Assembly: GCA_030147505.1 (NCBI GenBank)
Contig: JASBVG010000044.1
Span: 1 to 64,000, forward strand
Direction of reading: 5' to 3'
DNA: 64,000 nucleotides
Source: Tardiphaga sp.
Lineage (GTDB): Bacteria > Pseudomonadota > Alphaproteobacteria > Rhizobiales > Xanthobacteraceae
Part shown: positions 45,230 through 54,980 of the stretch, piece after piece
How the letters are laid out: each line of letters starts with the position of its first letter
Numbering within the stretch: position 1 is the first letter of the stretch
Program-made: the position numbers and the translations under genes
Notes under the pieces: model-generated
What the model saw: the letters and a program-made list of their open reading frames with translations, nothing else
Databases searched by the model: none
Told to the model about the DNA's origin: nothing

Positions 45230-45540
45230 GGGATGTCCGTCGGCTTGGCGGCCGGGCGTCCGGTGATCTCGGGTGAGAAAAAGACGGCCTCAGCCAGCGA
45301 ATCGCTAGCGCATAATCTCGCGGCAAATGGTGCAAATGGCGAGGAAACCGTTCATGCCGGCACCATGCGGCAGCACGGTTTCACCGTCAAGCGCCGCCGG
45401 GATGCCGCATCCGCCTCTGGAAATACGCAAGCGCGGCACATTTCAGCCGCATTCGATGCGTACCCGGCCCTCACGGTTAACCCTTGTTAACCATTGAGGT
45501 TTATCGAGTGGAACTCGGTTCCTCACTTGCCTGGTGGGTT
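45230..45540. other. Spacer between cysS and a divergent small gene
   Basis: About 310 bp. The only structured element I see is the TTAA pair at 45477-45490. No gene is supported; the open frames crossing it are antisense shadows of cysS. Confidence 0.5.
45477..45490 (+). promoter_or_regulatory. Imperfect CtrA-like box (TTAA-N6-TTAA followed by CCAT)
   Basis: TTAACCCTTGTTAACCAT contains the strong half-site TTAACCAT and a second TTAA, but the spacing is 6 rather than 7. It sits about 50 bp before the small secreted gene at 45541. It could also be a plain inverted repeat (GGTTAA...TTAACC) for another regulator. Confidence 0.35.
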
Positions 45541-45846
45541 ATGAAAGTCATTTTCGCTGCTCTGACCGCCGTATTTGCGGTCGCCTCCTCGGCCGCTCTG
45601 GCCGATTCCCGGGTCTTCATCGTCGCCAACCAGTCCGACGGTTATGGCATCGACCAGTGCCTGGCCAACGGTGACAAATGCGGCGCGCCGGCTGCGCTAT
45701 CCTATTGCAAGTCGCGCGAATTCACCCAGGCGGTGGCCTATCGCCGAGTCGATCCCGATGAAGTGACCGGTTCGATCTCGTCGCAGGCGGGCGCGTGCAA
45801 AGGCGGCAAATGCGACGAATTCGTTGCCATTACCTGCCGCCGCTGA
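45541..45846 (+). CDS. Small secreted cysteine-containing protein (101 aa)
   Basis: Starts at ATG 45541 with GGTGGG a few bases upstream. A signal peptide (KVIFAALTAVFAVASSAALA) is followed by an about 80-residue mature domain. That domain has about six cysteines (IDQCLANGDKCG, ALSYCKS, GACKGGKCDEFVAITCRR), which suggests disulfides. The VDPDEVTGSI stretch is also seen in small exported proteins of this bacterial family. No function is known. A possible CtrA-like box lies just upstream. Confidence 0.8.
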   Translation: MKVIFAALTAVFAVASSAALADSRVFIVANQSDGYGIDQCLANGDKCGAPAALSYCKSREFTQAVAYRRVDPDEVTGSISSQAGACKGGKCDEFVAITCRR

Positions 45847-46058
45847 GGCTGTTTTCCACGGTTTGACGCCAATTCGTTGCGGCGGCGGTGCGGCACGCTT
45901 GCGGCCTCCTTGTGACACCTGAATCGGCGTGACCACGCCGCCGGAAGCGGCTATGAGACGCCTTCGTCGCCGCAATTTCATCGCGTGCATATGGCAATGA
46001 CGGCACGGGTCGCCGCACCGCGGCAGGGCCCGCCCCGTTTCTCGTTCATCGGCCGGAT

Positions 46059-47228
46059 ATGTCTGTACCTATGACTGCCACTTTTTCCCGCTGGGCCCTC
46101 GCCTGCGCCGCGCTGATCGGCGTCTCTGCATTTCATGGTGACGCATTGGCGCAGGGTTATCCGGCGCAGGTCTATCCGCCGAGCCAGGCGCAGCAGCAGC
46201 AATCCGCCAATCCGATGTGCGGCCGGCTCGAAGCGCAGCTCGCCACCATCGATCGCGGCAACGGGCTCGATCCCGCGCGCGCCGATCAGATCCGCCGCTA
46301 TGAAGATTCCATCAGCCGCCAGCAGGGCGAGCTCGATCGCGTCTCGCAGCAGGCACGGCGGATGGGCTGCGACTCGTCCGGCTTCTTCTCGCTGTTCTCC
46401 GGACAGTCGGCGCAATGCGGTCCGGTCAACAACCAGATCCAGCAGATGCGCGGCAATCTCGACCAGATGACCACGAGTCTCGAGCGCCTGCGCGTCGGCA
46501 CGCCGGGCTCGTCGGACCGCGACAGCCAGCGCCGCTCGGTGCTGCTGGCGCTGGCGCAGAATGGCTGCGGTCCGCAATATGCCGCCGCCGCGCGTCAGCA
46601 ACAGCAGAACTCCGGTCCCGGCGGATTCCTCAGCAACCTGTTCGGCAACAGCGAATCCAGCCCCGGCGAAATCCCGCCGGCCGGCGACGCCATGATGAGC
46701 AACGTCCCGCAGGGGACCTATCGCACCGTTTGCGTCCGCACTTGTGACGGCTACTACTTCCCGATCTCGTTCACGACGGTCCCGGCGCGTTTCGCCGACG
46801 ACGAACGCGCCTGCAAGGCGCAGTGTCCGGCGACGGACGCCAATCTCTACACCTATCGCAATCCCGGCGAGGACATGAACGCGGCGGTGTCGATCGCCGG
46901 CCAGCCCTACTCGTCGTCGCCGAACGCGTTCAGGTATCGCACCGAGTTCAATCCGTCCTGCTCGTGCAAGGCGCAGGGCCAGACCTGGGCGGACGCGCTG
47001 AAGACCATCGACGACAAGGCCGCGGCGGAAAATGGCGACATCATCGTCACCGAAGAGCGCGCCAAGCGGATGTCGCAGCCGCAGCAGAAGGGCACGCCGG
47101 CCGCGCTGAAGAAGAATGCCGCGCCGGATGCATCGCCCCCGCCGGCGCAGCAGCCGGCCGCGCCGGGCACATCCGGCCAGATCCGGCAGGTCGGCCCGCA
47201 GTTTCTGCCGAACAACGCGCCGCGATAG
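46059..47228 (+). CDS. DUF2865 exported protein
   Basis: 389 residues; ATG 46059 is used, ATG 46071 is possible. A signal peptide (RWALACAALIGVSAFHGDALA) is followed by a Gln/Pro-rich spacer. A helical region at about 50-160 (LEAQLATIDRGNGL... IQQMRGNLDQMTTSLERL) probably forms a coiled coil. A conserved cysteine domain at about 220-320 reads YRTVCVRTCDGYYFPISFTTVPARFADDERACKAQCPA, typical of DUF2865. The C-terminus is Pro/Ala-rich and disordered. It probably resides in the periplasm or at the envelope; the function is unknown. Confidence 0.88.
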   Translation: MSVPMTATFSRWALACAALIGVSAFHGDALAQGYPAQVYPPSQAQQQQSANPMCGRLEAQLATIDRGNGLDPARADQIRRYEDSISRQQGELDRVSQQARRMGCDSSGFFSLFSGQSAQCGPVNNQIQQMRGNLDQMTTSLERLRVGTPGSSDRDSQRRSVLLALAQNGCGPQYAAAARQQQQNSGPGGFLSNLFGNSESSPGEIPPAGDAMMSNVPQGTYRTVCVRTCDGYYFPISFTTVPARFADDERACKAQCPATDANLYTYRNPGEDMNAAVSIAGQPYSSSPNAFRYRTEFNPSCSCKAQGQTWADALKTIDDKAAAENGDIIVTEERAKRMSQPQQKGTPAALKKNAAPDASPPPAQQPAAPGTSGQIRQVGPQFLPNNAPR

Positions 47229-47255
47229 GTTACGCGCCATCGCACGGAACGCTCT

Positions 47256-47358
47256 TGTCATCACCCGCGAAAGCGGGTGATCCAGTAGACGGCAGCGTTG
47301 CAGTCAACGCTCCAACGACAGTGTCTACTGGATCGCCTGGTCAAGCCGGGCGATGACA
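47256..47358. repeat. Paired inverted hairpin repeat, family I copy A
   Basis: TGTCATC and GATGACA ends enclose a GAAA-loop hairpin (CACCCGC/GCGGGTG), a central stem (TCCAGTAGAC/GTCTACTGGA) and a second hairpin around TCAA. The halves are approximate reverse complements. It lies between the DUF2865 and CoA-transferase genes. Confidence 0.9.
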
Positions 47359-47374
47359 GATGGGATTGGGGGAG

Positions 47375-48574
47375 ATGACATTGACCGGACCGCTCGCAGG
47401 TATTCGCGTCGTCGAATTCGGCACATTGATCGCGGCCCCCTTTGCGGCGCGCCTGTTTGCGGAATTCGGGGCTGAGGTCATCAAGATCGAACAACCCGGC
47501 TCGGGCGATCCGCTGCGCACCTGGCGCAAGCTGCATGAAGGCACCTCGGTCTGGTGGTATCTGCAGTCGCGCAACAAGAAGTCCATCGCGCTCGATCTCA
47601 AATCGCCTGAGGGTCTCGCCATCGCACGCGATCTCGCCACCTCCGCCGATGTCGTCATCGAGAACTTCAAGCCAGGCGGCATGGAGAAGCTCGGCCTCGG
47701 CTGGGACGTGCTGTCGAAGCTCAATCCCAATCTCACGCTGGTGCGCATTTCCGGCTTCGGCCAGACCGGCCCCTATCGCGACAAGTCCGGCTTCGGCGCC
47801 ATCGGCGAAGCCATGGGTGGACTACGATATACCACCGGCAGCCCCGATGCGCCGCCGGCACGCGTCGGCGTCTCCATCGGCGACAGCCTCGCTTCGTTGC
47901 ATGGCGTGATGGGCGCGCTGATGTCGCTGCTGCGCGTGAAGACCGGACAAGGCGGCGGCCAGATCGTCGATGTCTCGCTCTATGAGAGCGTGTTCAACAT
48001 GATGGAAAGTACCGTGCCGGAATATGCGCTCGACGGCGCGATCCGCACGCGCAGCGGCGGCTCGCTGCCGGGCATCACGCCGTCCAACACTTATGAGACC
48101 GCGGACGGCCAATATGCCGTCATCGCCGGCAACAGCAATGCGATCTTCAAGCGGCTGATGAATGTGATCGGCCGGCCCGATCTCGCCGAAGACCCCGCCC
48201 TCGCCCATAATGACGGCCGCGTGCCGCAGACGGCTGTCATCGATCAGGCGATCACCGACTGGACCCGCAAGCACGGCATGGACGAGGTGCTGGCTGCACT
48301 CGAAGCCGCGGACGTGCCGTCGGGTCGCATCTATTCGGTCGCCGATATCGTCAATGATCCGCATTTCATCGCCCGCGACATGATCCTGCCGGCGACGTTG
48401 CCGGATGGCACCGCAGTGAAGATGCCCGGCATCTCGCCAAAGCTGTCCGAAACGCCCGGCGAAGTGAAATGGCAGGGCCCCGCGCTCGGCGCGCACACGA
48501 ACGAAGTGCTGGCAGGCATCGGCCGCAGCGCGGAGGATATCGCGCAACTGCGCAAAGCGGGCGTCGTGGGATGA
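47375..48574 (+). CDS. CaiB/BaiF-family (type III) CoA-transferase
   Basis: 399 residues. ATG 47375 follows GGGGGAG directly; TTG 47381 would have ideal spacing and ATG 47360 has no site, so the first residues are uncertain. The family shows as PLAGIRVVEFGTLIAAPFAARLFAEFGAEVIKIEQP, then NKKSIALDLK and the catalytic-Asp region ADVVIENFKPGGMEKLGLGWD, with SGFGQTGPYRDKSGFG after it. It moves CoA between carboxylic acids. The donor and acceptor are not clear from sequence and no pathway genes adjoin. A family I hairpin repeat sits immediately upstream. Confidence 0.88.
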   Translation: MTLTGPLAGIRVVEFGTLIAAPFAARLFAEFGAEVIKIEQPGSGDPLRTWRKLHEGTSVWWYLQSRNKKSIALDLKSPEGLAIARDLATSADVVIENFKPGGMEKLGLGWDVLSKLNPNLTLVRISGFGQTGPYRDKSGFGAIGEAMGGLRYTTGSPDAPPARVGVSIGDSLASLHGVMGALMSLLRVKTGQGGGQIVDVSLYESVFNMMESTVPEYALDGAIRTRSGGSLPGITPSNTYETADGQYAVIAGNSNAIFKRLMNVIGRPDLAEDPALAHNDGRVPQTAVIDQAITDWTRKHGMDEVLAALEAADVPSGRIYSVADIVNDPHFIARDMILPATLPDGTAVKMPGISPKLSETPGEVKWQGPALGAHTNEVLAGIGRSAEDIAQLRKAGVVG

Positions 48575-48790
48575 CCGCCTGGCGGCCCGTATTTCTGGTT
48601 GCAGCGCAATCTGTTCGCCCAGCGTACCACACACGAACAACGCGTCCGTTATGGATGACGTTTACAAGCTAACTGCTGGAGAATTCGCGCTAAATCCAAG
48701 CGTTTCGCGCAGGCGATTCAAAGCTATACGCCGCAAGCTTCGGATAACCTCACGGCAATATCATCGGACCAAACCGAAAGGCGCTGTCCG

Positions 48791-50848
48791 ATGGTCTCGA
48801 CCTATATCAACTACAATCTGGTGTCGCGCGACCTGCAGAAGTCGATGACAAAGGTTTCGCAGCAGGCCGCGGTGAGCAAGGACTCCGCCTATTACAAGGC
48901 CAATATCGGCAAGGTGACGAGTGTCGACGATCTCCTGAATGACCATCGTCTCTACACCTACGCCACCAAGGCCTATGGCCTGGAGGACATGGCCTATGCC
49001 AAGGCCTTCATCCGCAAGGTGCTGGAGAGCAACCTCTCAGATGCCAACAGCTTTGCCAACAAGCTGAGCGACAAACGCTACCGGGAATTCGCGGCCGCCT
49101 TCCCGTTCGGGACCGCCAGCGCCGACACCAAGACCGCCCAGTCCGCGAACCAGATCGACGAGATGATCGGCCTGTACACGACGGCGGCGAAACGTGGCGT
49201 CGATGCGCTGGATGCAAACAAGAACTACTACAATCTGACCATCGGCAAGGTCACCAACGTCAATGCCTTGCTCGCCGACGACAAGCTGCGGGACTACGTG
49301 TTCTCGGCGTATGGGATCGACAAGAGCAACTGGTCGCACGACACGATCAGCAAGGTGATGGGCAGCGATCCATCCGATCCGAACAGCTATGTCAATTCGG
49401 TCTGGGTTTCGCAAAAGGACGACATCAACGCCAACATCACCAAGGCGCAGGAGGCGATGGTCGATGCCGCCGGCAAGATCGACGCCTATACCGCGCAGCT
49501 CAAACAGCCCGGCGCCGACATGGCCGATCTGCGCCGCAAGATCGATCTGGAACGCGCGCGCGGATCGATGAACGAAATCAGCATCGTCAGCTACCGGAAG
49601 GCGCTGGAAACGATCGACAGCTATGTCGCGCTGGCCGGCGCCTTTCAGTTCGCATCCGACGGCACACTACCTGCCGGCACCGCCGCGCAGACGGCCGCCC
49701 AGCAGAGCGACACCCATGCCAAATATGTCAACAGCCAGGGCGCGGTCTATCTCGCGGTGGACCCGACCTATTCCGCATCGCTGATCAAGCAGTATCGCAC
49801 CGGCCTCGCCAAGGTGACGACGATCGACCAGTTCCTGAAGACACCGAATGTCTTCAATTTCGCACTGAAGTCATTCGGCATCGATCCGGAGACGGTGTCG
49901 CCGACCACCGTCAAGAATGCGCTCAAGAGCGATCCGAACGATCCGAAGAGCTATGTGAACAAGCTGAGGGACGACCGCTTCGTCCAGCTCGTCCGCGCTT
50001 TCAATTTCGACAGCAGCGGCAACATCACCACGCCGGTGGTGGCGCAGGACGGCGCGGAAGTGAAGCTCGTGATGAAGGATTACATCGTCGCCAAGACGCG
50101 CTTCACGAAGGACAAGGAACAGACCGAGCTGCGCAAGGCGGCCGACAAGGACGCCGTCTACTATCAGAACACCATCGCCAATATCGGAAGCGTGAAAGAG
50201 CTGCTTGCCGACCGCAAGCTGCTCGACATCGCGCTGGTCGCCAAGGGCCTCGACCCGGCCAAGGTGACCACAGCCGACCTGCGCAAGATGTTCGACTCCG
50301 ACCTGAACGACCCCAAGAGCTTCGTCAACACGCAGACCGATCCGCGTTTCGCGGAGCTGGTGGCGTCGTTCAATTTCGACGACGACGGCGAAGTCGCGCG
50401 ACTGCCGAAATTCGGACCGCAGACCCGCGACCAGTTCATGGAAACCCAGCGCAAATATCTGCAGCAGACGTTGGAAACGCAGCAGGGCGAGACCAATCCG
50501 GGCGTACGGCTCGCGCTCTATTTCGAACGCAAGGCGCCGAGCATCACCTCGGCCTACGACCTGCTCGCCGACAAGGCGCTGTCGGAAGTCTTCCGCACCA
50601 TCTTCAGCCTGCCCGACGAGGTCGGCGCGATGGATATCGACCAGCAGGCCAAGGTGGTGGAGAAGCACCTTGACCTGAAGGATCTCGCCGACCCCGCCAA
50701 GCTCTCGAAGCTGCTGAACCGCTTCTCGGCACTGTATGACATCAAGAACGGCCAGACCGCTGCGTCCTCGCCCGTCATCACCTTGTATCAGGGCGGCGGC
50801 CTGCTGAGTAACACAGCCTTCGCAGCGATCGCGAAGGGAGCGCGATGA
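48791..50848 (+). CDS. DUF1217 protein with five repeats
   Basis: 685-residue soluble protein with AAAGG about 9 bases before the ATG. Five homologous units lie at about 34-105, 146-215, 330-405, 457-530 and 577-650. Each reads roughly YYxxxIGKVTSVDDLLxDxxLxxYAxKAYGL, then SDxNDPxSFVNxLxDxRF and AFxF. DUF1217 proteins are often encoded among flagellar genes in Rhizobiales and are described as flagellar-associated. Here no flagellar genes adjoin, and motAB is 18 kb away. No export signal is obvious. The long linker at 215-325 is charged and helical. The role is unknown. Confidence 0.85.
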   Translation: MVSTYINYNLVSRDLQKSMTKVSQQAAVSKDSAYYKANIGKVTSVDDLLNDHRLYTYATKAYGLEDMAYAKAFIRKVLESNLSDANSFANKLSDKRYREFAAAFPFGTASADTKTAQSANQIDEMIGLYTTAAKRGVDALDANKNYYNLTIGKVTNVNALLADDKLRDYVFSAYGIDKSNWSHDTISKVMGSDPSDPNSYVNSVWVSQKDDINANITKAQEAMVDAAGKIDAYTAQLKQPGADMADLRRKIDLERARGSMNEISIVSYRKALETIDSYVALAGAFQFASDGTLPAGTAAQTAAQQSDTHAKYVNSQGAVYLAVDPTYSASLIKQYRTGLAKVTTIDQFLKTPNVFNFALKSFGIDPETVSPTTVKNALKSDPNDPKSYVNKLRDDRFVQLVRAFNFDSSGNITTPVVAQDGAEVKLVMKDYIVAKTRFTKDKEQTELRKAADKDAVYYQNTIANIGSVKELLADRKLLDIALVAKGLDPAKVTTADLRKMFDSDLNDPKSFVNTQTDPRFAELVASFNFDDDGEVARLPKFGPQTRDQFMETQRKYLQQTLETQQGETNPGVRLALYFERKAPSITSAYDLLADKALSEVFRTIFSLPDEVGAMDIDQQAKVVEKHLDLKDLADPAKLSKLLNRFSALYDIKNGQTAASSPVITLYQGGGLLSNTAFAAIAKGAR

Positions 50849-50861
50849 CGGGACGTCGATC

Positions 50862-50897
50862 GTAGGGCGGATTACGGCTCCGCCTAATCCGCCCTAC
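50862..50897. repeat. Hairpin repeat family IV, between convergent genes
   Basis: GTAGGGCGGATTA and TAATCCGCCCTAC form a perfect 13-bp stem around a GC-rich loop. It fills the gap between the DUF1217 stop (50848) and the VOC stop (50900), so it may end transcription in both directions. A degenerate copy lies at 15271-15300. Confidence 0.9.
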
Positions 50898-50899
50898 GG

Positions 50900-51277
50900 T
50901 TATCCCGTCATCAGATCGGACGGCCAGCCGATCCGGACCAGAAGGCCATCGGGTCCGTTGATGCCAACCTCATACATCCCCCATTCGCGGTGACGCAGGA
51001 TGCCGCCGGGGCGGATGATCAGGTCGTCTACACGCGCAGCGATGGCATCGACATCGGGCGTGCGAATGAAGACGCCGAAGGGATTGGCCTCCGGCACGCG
51101 CCACGGGCCATCACCCGCCTGGGTGACATGCACTTCGCATTTCCAGCCGGCCATGATGACATAATCGCCGTCGCCGCCGCTGCGCGCGAAGCCCAGCCGC
51201 TCCCAGAATGCGATGGCCGCTTTGAGATTGTTGCTCGGCACGATGGCGAAGGCGCCGACAGACACGGTGCGCGACAT
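50900..51277 (-). CDS. VOC-superfamily (glyoxalase-like) protein
   Basis: 125 residues from ATG 51277, with GAGAG before it. The N-terminal half VGAFAIVPSNNLKAAIAFWERLGFARSGGDGDYVIMAGWKCEVHVTQ and the C-terminal PDGLLVRIGWPS follow the bleomycin-resistance/dioxygenase fold. A Glu in the expected C-terminal metal position is not obvious, so it may be a binding protein rather than an enzyme. Function unknown. It sits after nadE on the same strand, separated by a family I hairpin repeat. Confidence 0.82.
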   Translation of the reverse strand: MSRTVSVGAFAIVPSNNLKAAIAFWERLGFARSGGDGDYVIMAGWKCEVHVTQAGDGPWRVPEANPFGVFIRTPDVDAIAARVDDLIIRPGGILRHREWGMYEVGINGPDGLLVRIGWPSDLMTG

Positions 51278-51291
51278 GGGCTCTCTCGATC

Positions 51292-51416
51292 TGTCATCAC
51301 CCGCCCTGGCGCGCAATTGCGCGCTTGAAGCGGGTGATCCAGTAGACACTGACTTCTAAGGCTCAATCATCAATGCAAGAGTTTACTGGATCGCCCGGTC
51401 AAGCCGGGCGACGACA
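51292..51416. repeat. Paired inverted hairpin repeat, family I copy B, palindrome in first loop
   Basis: Same outline as the copy at 47256-47358. The loop of the first hairpin is enlarged by a 16-bp palindrome, GCGCGCAATTGCGCGC (51309-51324); the second hairpin keeps its TCAA loop. It lies between nadE and the VOC gene. Confidence 0.9.
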
Positions 51417-51424
51417 GCAGAGTA

Positions 51425-53179
51425 TCAGGGTTCGAATGCCTCGCTGGTCCCCTTCCCCGGCCGCGTCACCAGATCTTCGTCGGGCTTGGGCAATGGCTGG
51501 GCGAGATCGCGAAAACGGTTGGTGATGGGGTAGCGGCGGTCGCGGCCGAAATTCTTGCGCGTCACCTTCACGCCCGGCGCAGCCTGGCGGCGCTTGTATT
51601 CGGCGATGTTCAGCAGCCGGTCGATGCGCGTCACCACGTCCTTCTCGAAACCATCGGCAACGATCTCCGACAGCGGCTGTTCGCGCTCGACGAGGCGTTC
51701 GAGGATGGCGTCCAGAATATCGTAAGGCGGCAGCGAATCCTGGTCGGTCTGGTTTTCGCGCAGCTCCGCCGTCGGCGGGCGGATGATGATATTGTTCGGG
51801 ATCACCTCTCCGTCCGGGCCCATGGCGCCTTCGGGCTTCCATGAATTGCGCAGCGTCGAGATGCGGAACACCTGGGTCTTATAGAGATCCTTGATCGGAT
51901 TGAAGCCGCCATTCATGTCGCCATAGAGCGTGGCATAGCCGACGGACATTTCCGACTTGTTGCCTGTCGTGACCACCATGGCGCCGGTCTTGTTGGAGAT
52001 GGCCATCAACAGCGTACCGCGGGTGCGGGCCTGCAGGTTCTCCTCGGTAATGTCGCGGGCGAGGCCCTTGAAGGTGTCGGCGAGGATTTTTTCGAAACCG
52101 TTCACCGCGTCTGCAATGGGCAGGATTTCGTAGCGGAAGCCGAGGGCCTTCGCGAGCTTGTCGGCGTCGTCGAGCGACACCTGCGCCGTGTAGCGGAAGG
52201 GGAGCATGATGCCGCGCACGCGATCGGCGCCGAGCGCATCGACAGCGATCGCGGCACAGAGCGCCGAGTCGATGCCGCCGGAGATGCCCATCAGCACGCC
52301 GGGAAAGCCGTTCTTGTTGACATAGTCGCGCAGGCCGAGCACGCAGGCGGCATAGTCGCCCTCGTCCCCTTCAGGCAGTTTCGCGATCGGGCCGCTGCAG
52401 CGCCAGGCGTCGTGCGTCTTCTCGAAGACGATGGTGGTGATGCTTTCGGTGAAGGATGGCAGCTGCACGCCGAGCGAACGGTCACCATTGAGCACGAAGC
52501 TCGCACCGTCGAACACCAGCTCGTCCTGGCCGCCGACCTGGTTGAGATAGACCAGCGGCAGATGGCTCTCGGTGACGCGCGCCACCTGCACCGACAGGCG
52601 CAGGTCGTTCTTGCCCCGCGCATAAGGCGAGCCGTTCGGCACGATCAGGATCTCGGCGCCGGTCTCGGCGAGCGTCTCGACCACGTCCTCGTAATCGGCG
52701 GACTCTTCCATCCAGGTGTCTTCGCAGATCGGCACGCCGACGCGCAGGCCGCGGATCGTGACGGGGCCACCCACCGTGCCGCGGGCGAAGACGCGCTTCT
52801 CGTCGAACACACCGTAATTCGGCAGGTTCACCTTGAAGCGGATCGCACTGATGCGGCCGCCGTCGAGCAGCGCGCAGGCATTGTAGAGCTTGCCGCCATC
52901 GACCCAGGGCGTCCCGACCAGCATCGCCGGGCCGCCATCGGCGGTCTCGCGGGCCAGCGCCTCCACCTCGGCGCGGCAGGCCATCTGGAAGGCGGGCTTC
53001 AGCACGAGGTCTTCCGGCGGATAGCCGGCAATAAAGAGCTCGGGCAGCACCACGACGTCGGCGCCATCGGCCTTGGCCTGGGCGCGCGCCTTGCGGGCCT
53101 TGTCGGCATTGCCGGCGGTATCGCCCACGGTCGGGTTGAGCTGCGCCAGCGTGATGGTGAAGCGGGTGGAGTTTGTCAT
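51425..53179 (-). CDS. nadE: Glutamine-dependent NAD+ synthetase
   Basis: Final step of NAD synthesis, 584 residues from ATG 53179. The N-terminal glutaminase (nitrilase fold, about 1-280) has Glu47 (LPELFIAGYP), Lys116 (RFKVNLPNYG) and Cys152 (VPICEDTW). The C-terminal synthetase has the ATP motif SGGIDSALCAAIAVDALG near residue 300 and TTGNKSEMSVGYATLYGD. The frame upstream of ATG 53179 is not related. It is the usual two-domain bacterial form, so ammonia is channelled from glutamine. It precedes the VOC gene and follows dgkA on the same strand. Confidence 0.95.
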   Translation of the reverse strand: MTNSTRFTITLAQLNPTVGDTAGNADKARKARAQAKADGADVVVLPELFIAGYPPEDLVLKPAFQMACRAEVEALARETADGGPAMLVGTPWVDGGKLYNACALLDGGRISAIRFKVNLPNYGVFDEKRVFARGTVGGPVTIRGLRVGVPICEDTWMEESADYEDVVETLAETGAEILIVPNGSPYARGKNDLRLSVQVARVTESHLPLVYLNQVGGQDELVFDGASFVLNGDRSLGVQLPSFTESITTIVFEKTHDAWRCSGPIAKLPEGDEGDYAACVLGLRDYVNKNGFPGVLMGISGGIDSALCAAIAVDALGADRVRGIMLPFRYTAQVSLDDADKLAKALGFRYEILPIADAVNGFEKILADTFKGLARDITEENLQARTRGTLLMAISNKTGAMVVTTGNKSEMSVGYATLYGDMNGGFNPIKDLYKTQVFRISTLRNSWKPEGAMGPDGEVIPNNIIIRPPTAELRENQTDQDSLPPYDILDAILERLVEREQPLSEIVADGFEKDVVTRIDRLLNIAEYKRRQAAPGVKVTRKNFGRDRRYPITNRFRDLAQPLPKPDEDLVTRPGKGTSEAFEP

Positions 53180-53237
53180 GGCGTCATTGAAGCCTTTGGA
53201 CTGAGCCTTCGCAACTGCCTGCGCTGCAGCGCAGGCA

Positions 53238-53591
53238 TCAGAACATGCCGAGTCGCTCGCCGAGCGCGAACAACCACACCATCCCCGCAATCAGCAGCGC
53301 GATGCCCACTGCCGCAGAGCCTAGATCCTTCACACGACCAATCTGTGAATCGTGCTCCATCGTGACGCGGTCGGCGAGTTTCTCGATGGCGGTGTTGAGG
53401 AGTTCGACGGTGAGCACCAGCATCACCACCGCGATCATCTCGATGCGGCGGGCCATGGTCGTGCCGATCAGGAAGGCCAGCGGCAGCGACAGCACAAGCG
53501 CGACCACCTCCTCACGAATGGCCCGCTCCGACAAGAAGCCGGAGCGGAGACCATTCCAGGAGTTGATGGTGGCTCGCCAGAGCCGATCCAC
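53238..53591 (-). CDS. dgkA: Diacylglycerol kinase
   Basis: Small integral-membrane kinase of 117 residues that recycles diacylglycerol to phosphatidic acid. GTG 53591 directly follows the DAHP-synthase stop, so the genes are adjacent without spacing. Three membrane helices are visible at about 30-48, 53-70 and 92-115. The signature ELLNTAIEKLADRVTMEHDSQIGRVKDLGSAAV holds the catalytic Glu and Asp region. The length is normal for bacterial DgkA. It is unrelated in role to its neighbours, but is probably translated from the same message as the synthase. Confidence 0.92.
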   Translation of the reverse strand: MDRLWRATINSWNGLRSGFLSERAIREEVVALVLSLPLAFLIGTTMARRIEMIAVVMLVLTVELLNTAIEKLADRVTMEHDSQIGRVKDLGSAAVGIALLIAGMVWLFALGERLGMF

Positions 53592-54980
53592 TTAGAGACC
53601 AGACGCAACCGGGAGCGGCTGCTCCTTGCCCGCGCGGCCGCTCTTCAGCAGCTCGGCGATCAGGAACGCCATGTCGATGGACTGCTCGGCGTTCAGGCGG
53701 GGATCGCAGACCGTGTGATAGCGGTCGTTGAGGTCCTCGTCTGATATCGCGCGGGCGCCGCCGGTGCATTCGGTGACGTTCTGGCCGGTCATTTCCAGAT
53801 GCACGCCGCCGGCATGAGTGCCTTCGGCCTGATGAATCTGGAAGAACGATTTTACCTCGGACAGGATGCGATCGAACGGACGGGTCTTGTAACCCGAATT
53901 CGACGTGATCGTGTTGCCGTGCATGGGATCGCACGACCACACCACCTTGCGGCCTTCCTTCTGCACCGCGCGGATGAAGCCGGGCAGATGCTCGCCGACC
54001 TTCTCGTGGCCGAAGCGGTTGATCAGGGTCAGGCGGCCGGGCTCGTTGTCCGGATTCAGGATGTCGATCAGCTTCAAGAGCTCGTCAGCCTTCAGCGACG
54101 GACCACACTTCAGCCCGATCGGATTCTTGATGCCGCGGAAATACTCCACATGCGCATGGTCGAGCTGGCGCGTGCGGTCGCCGATCCACAGCATGTGGCC
54201 GGAGGTCGCATACCAGTCGCCCGTCGTCGAGTCGACGCGGGTGAAGGCCTGCTCGTAGCCAAGCAGCAGCGCTTCGTGGCTGGTGTAGAAATCGGTCGAG
54301 CGCAGCTCCGGATGGGCTTCGAGATCGAGGCCGCAGGCGCGCATGAAGTTCAGCGCGTCGGAGATACGGTCAGCCAATTCCTTGTAACGGCGCGACTGCT
54401 GCGAATCCTTGAGGAAGCCGAGCATCCACTGATGCACGCTGCCGAGATTGGCGAAGCCGCCCGAAGCGAAGGCGCGCAGCAGGTTCAGCGTCGCGGCCGA
54501 CTGGCGATAGGCCATGAGCTGGCGCTGCGGATCCGGCACGCGGGATTCCGCCGTAAAGGCGATGTCATTGATGATGTCGCCGCGATAGCTCGGCAGCTCC
54601 TGGCCGTTCGCTTTCTCGATCGGCGACGAACGCGGCTTGGCGAACTGGCCGGCGATGCGGCCGACCTTCACCACCGGCAGCGCGCCGGCATAGGTGAGCA
54701 CGACCGACATCTGCAGGAACGCGCGGAAGAAGTCGCGAATATTGTTCGCGCCATGCTCGGCGAAAGATTCGGCGCAATCGCCGCCCTGCAGGAGGAAAGC
54801 CTCGCCATTGGCCACTCTGGCGAGCTGCTTCTTCAGATTGCGGGCCTCACCCGCAAAAACGAGCGGAGGAAACGTCGCGAGCTGCGCCTCGACATCGGCC
54901 AAGGCCTTGGCATCCGGATATTCCGGCATCTGCATGACGGGCTTGCCCCGCCAGCTCTCGGGTGTCCACCGCTCGGACAT
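53592..54980 (-). CDS. aroG: Class II 3-deoxy-7-phosphoheptulonate (DAHP) synthase
   Basis: First step of the shikimate pathway, from phosphoenolpyruvate and erythrose-4-phosphate. 462 residues, plant/actinobacterial (type II) form. Motifs are [26 protein letters not shown] (Mn-site Cys), [57 protein letters not shown] and [15 protein letters not shown], where the His and Glu complete the metal site. The short N-terminus lacks a chloroplast-type or separate regulatory domain. Its stop abuts the dgkA start. The 55-kb end faces the divergent hydrolase gene. The symbol may vary between annotations. Confidence 0.94.
   Translation of the reverse strand: MSERWTPESWRGKPVMQMPEYPDAKALADVEAQLATFPPLVFAGEARNLKKQLARVANGEAFLLQGGDCAESFAEHGANNIRDFFRAFLQMSVVLTYAGALPVVKVGRIAGQFAKPRSSPIEKANGQELPSYRGDIINDIAFTAESRVPDPQRQLMAYRQSAATLNLLRAFASGGFANLGSVHQWMLGFLKDSQQSRRYKELADRISDALNFMRACGLDLEAHPELRSTDFYTSHEALLLGYEQAFTRVDSTTGDWYATSGHMLWIGDRTRQLDHAHVEYFRGIKNPIGLKCGPSLKADELLKLIDILNPDNEPGRLTLINRFGHEKVGEHLPGFIRAVQKEGRKVVWSCDPMHGNTITSNSGYKTRPFDRILSEVKSFFQIHQAEGTHAGGVHLEMTGQNVTECTGGARAISDEDLNDRYHTVCDPRLNAEQSIDMAFLIAELLKSGRAGKEQPLPVASGL

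Noticed and set aside
47256-47358. tRNA-like or small-RNA gene, because the repeat folds as a cloverleaf
   Set aside because: No T-loop or anticodon features, and three copies plus unrelated families with the same shape point to interspersed repeats.
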